Notes under the pieces: model-generated
What the model was told of the DNA's origin: nothing
Databases searched by the model: none
Seen by the model: the letters and a program-made list of their open reading frames with translations, nothing else
From: Actinernus sp. WN-2022
Lineage: Eukaryota > Cnidaria > Anthozoa > Actiniaria > Actinernidae
NCBI GenBank assembly: GCA_030867875.1
Contig: JAOWCC010000286.1
Span: 2,418,001-2,482,000 of the forward strand
DNA length: 64,000 nucleotides
Reading direction: 5' to 3'
Program-made: the position numbers and the translations under genes
Shown here: one piece after another, positions 55,138 through 64,000 of the stretch
Layout: every line of letters begins with the position of its first letter
Position numbering within the stretch: the first letter of the stretch is position 1

Positions 55138-56694
55138 CGATGCAAGCAGATACTTTACATGTATACATCGCCAGTCTCGTGGTCCACGAAAATACTTATT
55201 TCACGCAAAGCGTCATGGGGCGTGCTAAAGGGTCTTTAACACAGGTAAACCTGGACTATAATTCACAAGTCATTAGTTGTGGTTACACACAGCTATTTTC
55301 CCGTGGTAAATAGCCATTTTACAACGGGAAAGTTGTCCCGAGGTAACTTTCCCTTGGTGAATTTCCATGGATCCCCAAGTTGACCTCCGTGCTTGTCTAG
55401 TACTTGTCTCGTTCATGTCTAGTACATGTCTAGTACTCATTTCGTGTGTTCTTTCGGTCGAAGTCGAGTATAATTTCTCTGAGATCATCGCTTTCACCAC
55501 TTGGATCTCAACTATTTCACGTGAATAAGAAAGCATGGCGAATTTGCGAACAAACGCGCCAGTTTTTACATCGTTTTAGCGATCCCACTTGGCCCAAAAT
55601 TACATTGTAAACAAAGGCAAACATGCGGAAATCGTAGCGACGCGGTTTTCTTCAAATAATTCTGGTTTGGAGGAAGAGTTGGGGACGAAATTGAAGGGAA
55701 ACACACATAAACATGTGAGCATTCCGATGGGCTAGTTGCCAAAATCGAACTAAAAGCTGTTCACTTCCAGATGACTTACGCAAAATTTCAGCTTTGGAAT
55801 TTAATCACATTTCAGCGTAGCGACTAAGCTAAACTTTATTATCTTCTGCTTTCCCCCCACTAATTTAAACGATTTGTACTCAACATTAAAGCTCATACAA
55901 TGAGCAATTAGTAGATGTGTTTTTATTATTTGTAGGTTTCAAACTAAACTCTGCCGAGTCGAATAACTGCACGAACTACCAGTGTTTCAGAGTCAACGTT
56001 ACAAGAAGAAATGTGATTGACTGTAGAAACTGTAGAAATACTCTGATCTGTTCAATAAAGAGAAAATATTCAAACTTTGCAGAAATAGTGTTTAATATCA
56101 GTTATCAGTGTGTGGAATTGTTTTTTCTCGAACATGCTTCATTTAGGGGAAAAACTAGTTTTTTTTTGCATTTTGACCGTCTGGTCATGTGTTACGCGTT
56201 ACAAGTTAAATTTCACTGTTAACATGGGTTTTTACTCAATTTTCTCTAAAGAAAATAAGTCGTTTTACTTCCAAAGGCTGGCACAGCATTCTTCAAGCAT
56301 CACTTTTACAATAATAACATAAATAGCTTTCATTCTGCATCTGGTACCCAAAAAATATTAAAGAATTTGACAACCACCCCCAAAAGTGCATGGTGATTGT
56401 GCTACTCATCAATGAACTAAAAACCTTTCTGCGCAGGAGAGTAAAACCAACCACGGAGGAGCAACTCGTTGATGGTATTCACCAGTTTTGGGAAACCGTC
56501 ATCCCAGAGAAGTGCCAAAAATACATTGGTCACATAAAGAAAGTTTTTCCTACAATCGTTGAGAGGGTAGGGCGTCTGGACACTAATCAAGACAGACAAA
56601 ACAAAAACGGCTCAAATACCTCGTGCTCTCTAATGCTTTACTGGGTTGGTTTGGGGGATCAAGTGTACAACAATCAAATAAGAAATGACAACAT
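55138..56694. other. No recognised genes
   Basis: About 1.5 kb of mostly AT-rich DNA. Around 55290-55360 a GGGAAAGTTGTCCC / GGTAACTTTCCC hairpin is visible, and 55395-55440 repeats CTAGTAC and ATGTCTAGTAC. Frames at 55917-56785 have no recognisable motif. Confidence 0.35.
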
Positions 56695-56806
56695 ATCGAA
56701 CTGTGAGGTTTGCGGGAATAAACTTTGGCGAATTAATCGGCGCTGCTTATTGCTTTATTTGGAAGTGAAACACACAAACAATTAAAAAAGGACAGCACAT
56801 CGAAGT
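56695..56806. repeat. Satellite unit (~112 bp), left part of an interrupted array
   Basis: The unit reads GAGGTTTGCGGGAATAAAC, then CGGCGC and TATTTGGAAGT, then ACACACAAACAAT and GACAGCACATCGAAG. The same unit recurs at 57597 onward after a LINE insertion. Confidence 0.75.
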
Positions 56807-57596
56807 TCATTTCATTTCTTTATTTGCGACATATATAAATACGATGATTACATGAATACACGGGGTTGCAAGTGGCGAGGGAGCCCAAATAGAAACCATT
56901 AGGCTTATGTGATTTTGGGCTACCTCTTTGACAACTGATTGTATTAAAACATTGCAGGAGCGGCGCGAAAGAACATGTATGGTAAAAAAACAAGCATATG
57001 ACTAGTATAGACTAATTAAACAAATAAATAAACGGATTCAAAGACGGGAGAAAAGATACAAGGAAATGGTCGTGGCATTATGAATGTCGGAGCTCAGCGT
57101 GTTAAATAATTTTGGACCCTGGTAATTAGCAGAAAACTGTCTAATTGTTGTTCTACAATAAGGAGCATAAAATAGACTATAGCTTCTTGTATTGTGACTG
57201 TGTACTTGATTGGTTCGTAAAATTGAATTGTCAAAGCTTCGAGGAAGTAAATTGTTTTTATACGAATGCATAAACTTTCCTAAATGAAATAGTAGATATG
57301 TTCGAATTTCATGAACATAAGCTCTTTGAATATAGGGTCGGTGTGCGCGTCAAATGCCTCCTTGTTAATGATTAAGGTTGGATGGATACGTTGAGCCCCA
57401 ATCCGTAACACAATATTGAAGATATGGATATACAAGAGAAAGTATAAAGTACGTAAGGATGGCTTGGAAAGGCAAAAGCTTGATTTATATATAATTCCAA
57501 CTGATTTAGAGATTTTACTGGCAACGTGTGAAATATGCGGTTTCCAAGACATTTGCTCATCCAAAATTATACCAAGGAATACGACCTCTTTGAAAA
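56807..57596 (-). pseudogene. 5'-truncated LINE inserted into the satellite array
   Basis: Minus-strand frames give the C-terminal part of a CR1/Jockey-like reverse transcriptase protein: VVFLGIILDEQMSWKPHISH, VASKISKSVGIIYKSSFCLS, INKEAFDAHTDPIFKELMFM, then SYKNNLLPRSFDN and VHSHNTRSYS. The catalytic box and everything upstream are missing. The 3' end, on the left, carries an AAATG-type tail (ATTTCATTTC on the plus strand). It splits the satellite array, and the interrupted unit can be matched across it with an AAGT duplication at the joints. Confidence 0.78.
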
Positions 57597-57925
57597 GTGC
57601 GAGGTTTATGGGAATAAACTTTAGCGAACTACATGTAGTAGGCGCCACGGAGTGCCTTATTTGGACGTCACACACAAACAATCAATTAAGAAACGACAGC
57701 ACATCGAAGTGCGAGGTTTATAGGAATAAACATTAGCGAACTAGTCGGCGTACACAGGGTGTTTTATATGGAAGTCAAACACACAAACAATCAAATAAAA
57801 AACGACCGCGATGTTTACGGGAATAAACTTTGGCGAACGAGTCGGCGTTGCGGAGGGCTTTATTTGGATGTTAAACACACAAAGAACGACACCACATCGA
57901 AGTGTGAGCTTGGCGGGAAAACCTT
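57597..57925. repeat. Satellite array (~112 bp units), right part
   Basis: Units begin GTGCGAGGTTTATGGGAATA at 57597 and 57709. A shortened unit starts around 57808 (GATGTTTACGGGAATAAAC) and a decayed one at 57902. All share AAACACACAAACAATCAA-type words. Confidence 0.82.
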
Positions 57926-58176
57926 TGACGAAATACTCAATCGTATATTCCCCAGGCAAATTTAATTATGTTAATGAGTTATACAGGTGCGTGTAGTAAA
58001 CTCATTTGCGTGTAGTACAGTCAACAAACGATACGCGCGCGATACGCGCAAAAACTGTTAACAAACTTTCGGCCGGTACTGTAGATGCCTGACAAGCTTG
58101 TTGACCTTGTAAATGGACTACTCTGTTTTCCACTTCATGGTTGCTTGTTAAAGGCAATATAAAGAAACAGTTTTCC

Positions 58177-59515
58177 TCAACTTGATATATCCTTGTCAAT
58201 AAAGGTCTTAACTTCTTCTGGCTCTTGCGTTTCCCTTTTCATAAAGGAACCCGAATTATGTGCTACCAGTGGGTTTCTTATTATCTGTGCAACAATATCT
58301 CTTGTTCCATGAAACTGGCGTTTCAAGTGACTGATCATAGCCTCAAATACAAAACTAGAATGAAGAATAAGTGGACCATGTCTGCGTACTTGATCCGGGA
58401 GATGCAACAGTACATGACATGTGTAAGTCTCCTCTGATTCACCATAGAGGCTGGGGCATCAATCGTCCATAACTTCGTATGAGAAGCTTTGCAACATCAA
58501 TTTCTCTATCAGTGATAACATCATTTGTGAGCAAACGGATGGCAGTGACAAGAAGTGAAAAATGACAAAAGTACTCTGATGGCAAATATGGTTTCAGAAT
58601 TTGCAAGCTTGCATGCAGAAACAGGTTTTGAAGCTCTCTATCTTTCCATCTTTTCAGTTCACTTACTGGCCTCAATTTACGGTTAAATCATGTGGGAATT
58701 TAACATTCAGCATTGCCTGATCAACCTCTTCTTTGAAATTGGATAAAAATCCATTATCATTTTGATTATCTAACCATATGTGCAATCTTCTTAGAAATTC
58801 CCCAGCAAGAACAAGATGCATATGATCCAAAATAACTTTATCTGGGATCTCAAGAATGCGTAAAAGTGGGGAAACACCTTTGACTCCAAACACTACTTTC
58901 CCTGTTCTTTCAGCTGTGGTTGCATGTAATAAAGTTTGAGCATGAGTGCGTAGAGGTGGATCCTGGTTGCCGTATGGATTGACCCGGACAGTCCCCTTTC
59001 CTTTTTTAATTCTTTGTCCAGGATGCAAGCAGATTAGGCAGCCACATGTTCCATTGAACTGACTCATACACAAGGATGCAAGGATAGTGCCTTTGCTACA
59101 AGATCAGCAAGATGACCATGCAGAGCAATCCTCTCTTTTGACAGCTCTGTGTAGTTTGGTATGTTAACCTTTACCTTAGAGCCTTGAACTTCTTCTAAAT
59201 CCTTAACAAACCTTTCTTGAAACACGTTGAGATCTGGCTTTTTTGCTCCATATGAGAGACCACAAACTAGTATATTTGAAAAGCAATATCTGGGTGTAGG
59301 TGGAAGTTCAACAACAAAGCATTGAATGGGCCAGAGATTCATATACTTTGACTTAACTGCAGGAGTCCCATCAATATGGTATACCAACGATATTAGCTGT
59401 TGGGGTTCATCTTTCCCAACATAACTCTGGTATACATTACCACAACAAATGTCGGAGTAAACGCCATGACCGTGAACATGATCTCTCTTGTATTCCTTTA
59501 TCTTACCCCAATGTT
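58177..59515 (-). pseudogene. Tnp2/CACTA-like transposase with frameshifts
   Basis: After a TTTTCACAG acceptor at 59516 the minus-strand frame reads ISLVYHIDGTPAVKSKYMNL and WPIQCFVVELPP, then FSNILVCGLSYGAKKPDLNV. This is the core of Tnp2-like (EnSpm/CACTA-related) transposases, with the catalytic-type aspartate in HIDGTP. A zinc-binding FNGTCGCLICLHPGQ segment follows at about 59030, LDHMHLVLAGEFLRRLHIW (about 58790), RPVSELKRWKDRELQ, YLPSEYFCHFSLLVTAIRLL and LPDQVRRHGPLILHS. The frame changes by one base at about 59080, 58680 and 58430, so the copy is broken unless these are sequencing errors. Tnp2 proteins bind element ends and cut them. Another, more diverged member lies at 32464-33594. 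Confidence 0.78.
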
Positions 59516-60507
59516 CTGTGAAAATATATAAAATCACATTTATACATGTACACTTTGTCAATGTGTTTGGAAAATATATAGATCTGTAAGGAGTATGAAA
59601 TATAGATCTATAAAAGTACAATTACAAGCAGTAATAATTGCCTCCAGTGATAATAAGGAGATATGACAGTTTCATACTCACTTAATCCTTTCAGCTTCAA
59701 GGGTTACATTATTTATTAAGTAATTATTCAGCTAAGAACTGTAGCAAAAGATTTTTGAATGGAAATGCATTATTTCGATGGGCTTCTATTGAATTTATGA
59801 GTATCAACCAATGAAATTACGAGAGAGAAGAATACAAAATTAGCATATTTTACATGTACATTCCTTTGCCGTTTATGATATCGTTCTTAGATGGAGCATT
59901 ACTTGATGTAAGTCCTTTAATTTGGAGCTCATACGATACGATACAATGTACCAGAATATGCTAAGGGTGCTAGAAACTTTTTTTTTTTAAACCAGAAAAC
60001 AAGTACGGCAGTCTTGTAGCCAGTTATATAAGCTTTGCAATTATATTACATGTACATGCAGTTTAGGTACCAGTATGTGCAATTATTAATAAACAGAGCA
60101 CAATGATTTATTTTCTAAAACATGTTTGAATATTGAATATTCAAGAATATTAGGGCTACTGACACTTTAACTTTAAAATAACAAAGAATTAAATATTATA
60201 CAATATGGCATACTTGTTTTCTCTTTTTATTCTAGACACTGTTTTCTTTTTACATGTTTATAGTAATACATCAAGTAGGAAACAAATTATTAAAGATGTT
60301 TTTCATAATACACATTGTACATGTACATGAGGTCCCTACAGGTACTCATAAAACCTCACAGTAACAACAGCTGGACTGTTTACCACCACGATTTCCAGAG
60401 ACTTGAATAAATTTCTGCAATTCAATATTCATTTTAGATGAGCAAAATAATGTAGTAAAAGAAATTGATATTAATAACATGATTACTATAATTACATGTA
60501 CTGGTAG
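59516..60507. other. No recognised genes
   Basis: About 1 kb, AT-rich, with ACATGTAC words. It separates two minus-strand transposon-like genes. Confidence 0.4.
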
Positions 60508-63500
60508 TTAGAGAAATCTCAAGTCATTGTTCACATAATCTTCAAATAAAGGGAACCTGCAGACTTCACATTCTCCAGATATCTCATCCTCTGTGTCCAA
60601 ATCACCATCACAGTCAAATTCTACGACAAATTCTGGATTCACTGCATCACTATCTATGCCCTGAACAACATTCAATGCCCTTCCAACCTCCCACCAACTT
60701 TGTTCATGGTTGTTATCCTCAAACCTCTGAGACACTCTTTTCCCAAAAAAGTCATTTACAGTAACTGCTAGTAGTTTTACATTGCCTTCCTCCAATTCAT
60801 GATAAGAAAAAACATACAGTGATTCAAAGCCATCATATCTAATAAAACAATCTGGATCCTTCCTACTTACTCCCTGCATTCCAATTACAGTCCCTTCAAA
60901 CCAGCCTAGTTCTTCATCTTCCCCAAGACAGAAGTGCGCTATTCTTTGTCCAACCAGATCTCCAGGTAGTACAATAGTTGGTACTACATCTGCTTCTACC
61001 ATCTGTTTCCTATGTTTAGCCATAATCTGGCTTCTACCCTCTTGACAGGTTGCACATCTTTTCTTGCCGGCTTTATCTTCCTCTGTCTTTGTCATTTCCT
61101 TGTACCGGTCTTTCTGGTCCATTAAGTTAACTTGTGATACAAGTATCGGAAATGTGAACCTTGATCTGTCAGGTAAAACTTCCATGGACTTCATCACATC
61201 TTCTTGACCTTGTCTTATAATTTATTTCAAGTTGGCAGCCATCTTCTCTGCCGAGAACTGTTTCCCTCCCGATGACATCTTGAAAACTGATTTTTCAGGA
61301 TGGATTGCACCAAGAACAGTCTTTCTAAACTGTATCTGAATCTTTAGAGCTTTCTTCCTTTCCTTCTCTCCGGTTATATTGCTCACTTTGTTGTCAATCT
61401 CCTCTGTCTTCCACAGTCCCCCTTGTTCTTCAACCTTTCCAACCAGTTCCTCTTTCATTACTCTTTCCTTTAGCTTTCGCCTCTTTTTCTTCTTTCGCTG
61501 CTGCCAATTTGTCTTCTCTTTTTCTTCTAATACAAGCCTTCCTTTCAATGAACTCCTCCTGCCTTTGGCTCTGCTTGGATGTTCTTGCAAGCTCCATCAC
61601 TTTGGCTTTCTTTTCTGGGCTGAGGCATTCCAAAGTCACGCTCAGGAACAATGTTTGACTTGGGAGTACTTTTACACTCTTTCTTTAGGTCTTCCTGGGC
61701 ATTATCATATTTACCACCTTTAAGGTGATCAGGCAGTCATCTCTTTTCACTGGAACATCTTCGAAAACAACAGCGTCCCCCTTGAGGAGTGGAGTGGCAT
61801 CAACGGACCATTTCTCAAAGCACTTTAGGAGCTGCTGATATCTCTCACTCATATCCATTACATTTAGGTCTTTCCTCTCAATAAGCCTCCACATTGGGCC
61901 AGTTATGAACTTATCAATAAGCTCAAGTGTTCTGCATCCAGCTATGAAAGAGGGAACTTCCAAATCATGATGAACTGCTTTCAGCAATCTGTTCTCATCT
62001 TTCATCCACTCAAAGAATGACTTAAGTTGCTCATGCAAGTAAAATACTCCACCACCATTATGAAAGAGAATATTGAACCTATTTCCCAAGAAAGGTGCAA
62101 GGGGAATAGATTCAATACCCTGACCTCTGGTAAAATCTGAAAATGACACTGCTCTTCCAGACCTCTCACTCCCCTTAGCCTGAACTGCTTTACAAACTGT
62201 CCTGACAAGGCGTAGAGTTCCTGACTCTCCTTTGCTGTATCCTCCCTGACTAAGGCTTCCTACTTTAGTGTCATCATAAAGTAACTTATCCCAAACTTTG
62301 AGAGCTGCTTCTGCCTGGTCAGCAAGGCCAACAATAAAGTGAAGTCCACAACATAGATCATTCATTCTTGAAAGTTTCTGCTGTTCCTGTTCATCGAGCA
62401 GGTCCCAGCAACTTGTGGTAGTATCACTTGTCTGTATGACTGTAAGAGGTTATAATATTTTTTTTGGACTATACATCTGTCAGACATTCGATTTTAAATT
62501 GACTTTAGGACTTTTTTGTCAGCATTCATACATGTATCATCCTCAACTGCACACTTTGCAATATCCTCTAAGACTTCCTTTAATAATTCAAACTGAGTTT
62601 CCGAGTCTCCACCAGACACATCTCTAAGACCAGTCACTAGGACTTTCCCATCATCTCAAGTAATATCAAATGTAGTGTAGTGGTAGCCATGTTTAGATGT
62701 ACCATCACTTTGAAGTGTTCTGTTTTCTGAGTCCCAGCCATCTAATAGCTCCTCAGCCACTTGAATTTGTGCAAGCCTTCTTGCTTCTAGATACATGTCC
62801 CTAGTAAAAGTGGGTTTAGGGAGTCTCCCATACTGCAATCTTCCAAGATTGTCTATCACTGTGCGTACAACTTTCTCAACATTCTCAACGCCAACACCCC
62901 AACACAGCAGGTCTTCATAAACTATTCTGACTTCTTCTGTATATTTTCCATTTTGAAATGTCTGAATAGCTGGTAGGTCTAAAAATTCTTCTATTCTTTC
63001 CTGTAACACTACAACATCATTTTCAAGTTCAGAAATTCTTGACTTCAACTCGGCTACCTTTGATAAGAGATGTCCTTTTTCTTCATGTCCTCCAATTTTT
63101 TTGGCCTTATCTTTATAGTACCATTTAAGCTTCTGTGCTTTAGATTTGGCTTCAAGGGCAGAGTCCAGCTTATCATTCAGCTTTATTATTATTTCATTTT
63201 TTTCATCGATAATAGCTTCATATTCTACCTCTTTTGCTTCCAATTCTTTTCTTTTCTCATCTTGAAGATGCTTTATTTCTCCTTTTTGTTGTTCATTTAT
63301 TTCATGGAGTTTTGCATTTGCCTCATCTCTTCGCTTGATTTTTTAATTTACATTTCTAACTAAAATCTCTCCTAGCTTTTCCATAGCTGTCTGAAGTTCC
63401 TTGGACTGTTTGTTATGTTGTTTTTTCATTTCTTGCAGGTCCTTTCGTAACTTATCAATCTCATGGACAATGTTTATTCCTGAAAGACTTTGCTCTTTAA

Positions 63501-63939
63501 CAACCTGACTTAGAAGCTCAACCTGGGAGTTTGTCTGCTCTAGGACACTTAAAAGACATTCTATTTCTGATGTACATTCACTTAGTGCTCTACCATAGAG
63601 GACTACTGGGTCACAGTACTCTACATCAGAATCCTTTTCTTTGCATTCACCAAGAGAGTTATCAATTTTGTTTCTTTTTTGTGGCAGTACAAATTCATCA
63701 TTTAGCAACTCTTCAAGTTCCTCCTTTTTTCTGCACCTGCTCATTTCTAGTTTTCTTTCATGAAGCCTTTCGACAGCTATTCTTAAACATTTTTCTTCCA
63801 TGTTTGAAATTGAAAGAAAGCTCACCCAAACCAGTAGGTCACTCCAAGTCTTTCCCATCTTTACTCTTGCTTCATTTAATTCCTCTACTATTTTATTACT
63901 TAGAAAAACCGTGGAAAGTTTTCTCCTGGATCCATACAT
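60508..63939 (-). pseudogene. Long multi-domain protein (coiled coil to Tudor/SH3-like), broken copy of a repetitive family
   Basis: A series of minus-strand frames forms one long gene. The N-terminal part (63343-63939) and the next (62656-63345) are coiled coils rich in Glu and Lys. FQNGKYTEEVRIVYEDLLCW and a SDGTSKHGYHYTTFDIT block follow (about 62660-62970), then LCCGLHFIVGLADQAEAALK, LGNRFNILFHNGGGVFYLHE and LIDKFITGPMWRLIE (61900-62350), then a basic coiled coil (61222-61650). A C-terminal Tudor/SH3-like block has GEDEELGWFEGTVIGM and DCFIRYDGFESLYVF (60800-60960). In-frame stops fall at about 63346, 62656 and 62514 and near 61222, and there are frame changes near 62400, 61680 and 61440. 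I know this architecture from many metazoan genomes as an uncharacterised repeated family, probably transposon-encoded. The start lies at or beyond the right edge of what I can read with confidence. Confidence 0.6.
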
Positions 63940-64000
63940 GAAGCTCTGCTACTTCCCTCAAACATTATACTACTACTGGAATTACATTTCACTTCTAGAA

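Noticed and set aside
1..64000. CRISPR arrays, tRNA and rRNA genes
   Set aside because: The short tandem repeats here lack unique spacers of constant length, and no cloverleaf or rRNA-like sequence was noticed by eye. A covariance-model scan would be needed to exclude tRNAs fully.

Overview
The window looks like a transposon-crowded intron/intergenic stretch of a marine invertebrate nuclear genome, most likely a cnidarian such as a reef coral. The reasons are an AT-rich background with very frequent ACATGTA words, spliced genes with clear GT/AG signals, and gene families I know as multicopy in cnidarians (P2X7-C-terminus-like zinc protein, HMGXB3-like protein, G2E3-like HECT protein, Tnp2-like and HARBI1-like transposases). 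The species cannot be fixed from sequence alone. I saw no bacterial operons, rRNA, tRNA or CRISPR.

Layout, left to right. 1-6.9 kb: a decayed HMGXB3-like gene and a HARBI1-like transposase exon on the minus strand. 6.97-10.13 kb: a 5'-truncated L1/Tx1-type LINE framed by a perfect 15-bp target duplication. 11-16 kb: short repeats, a BEL/Pao tail, a CR1-like LINE remnant and a ~139-bp satellite. 16-26 kb: several fold-back (MITE-like) elements, an L2/CR1 remnant and a P2X7-C-like two-exon gene. 26-33.6 kb: a Penelope-like element with a GIY-YIG domain, a LINE with an altered catalytic box, and a Tnp2-like transposase. 35-45.5 kb: a kinase fragment and a HECT-domain gene on the minus strand. 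One HECT exon is split by a 2,982-bp DNA transposon that has ~430-bp terminal inverted repeats built of 30-bp minisatellite units and a 6-bp target duplication. That transposon itself carries a nested 214-bp element.

46.1-54.7 kb: a GC-rich, virus-like Polinton/Maverick (adintovirus-like) block. All recognised genes are on the minus strand: packaging ATPase, adenain-type protease, double-jelly-roll-type major capsid protein (F54H12.2 family), a basic pX/core-like protein, two tandem minor-capsid-like genes (one collapsed), a retroviral-type integrase with chromodomain (F54H12.3 family), and unrecognised upstream ORFs. No protein-primed DNA polymerase B is visible. The left end carries a tandemly duplicated ~0.43-kb promoter-like module (CCAAT-box iterons, TATA box, CRE) pointing inward. 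Several genes are broken by small indels, so this is a fossil or a mis-assembled copy.

55-64 kb: a HARBI-like fragment, a ~112-bp satellite interrupted by a LINE, a Tnp2-like transposase with frameshifts, and a long multi-domain gene (coiled coils to Tudor/SH3-like domain) with several stops. Almost every coding unit here is mobile or derived from mobile DNA. The HECT gene and the P2X7-C-like gene are the best candidates for host genes, and both are touched by insertions.
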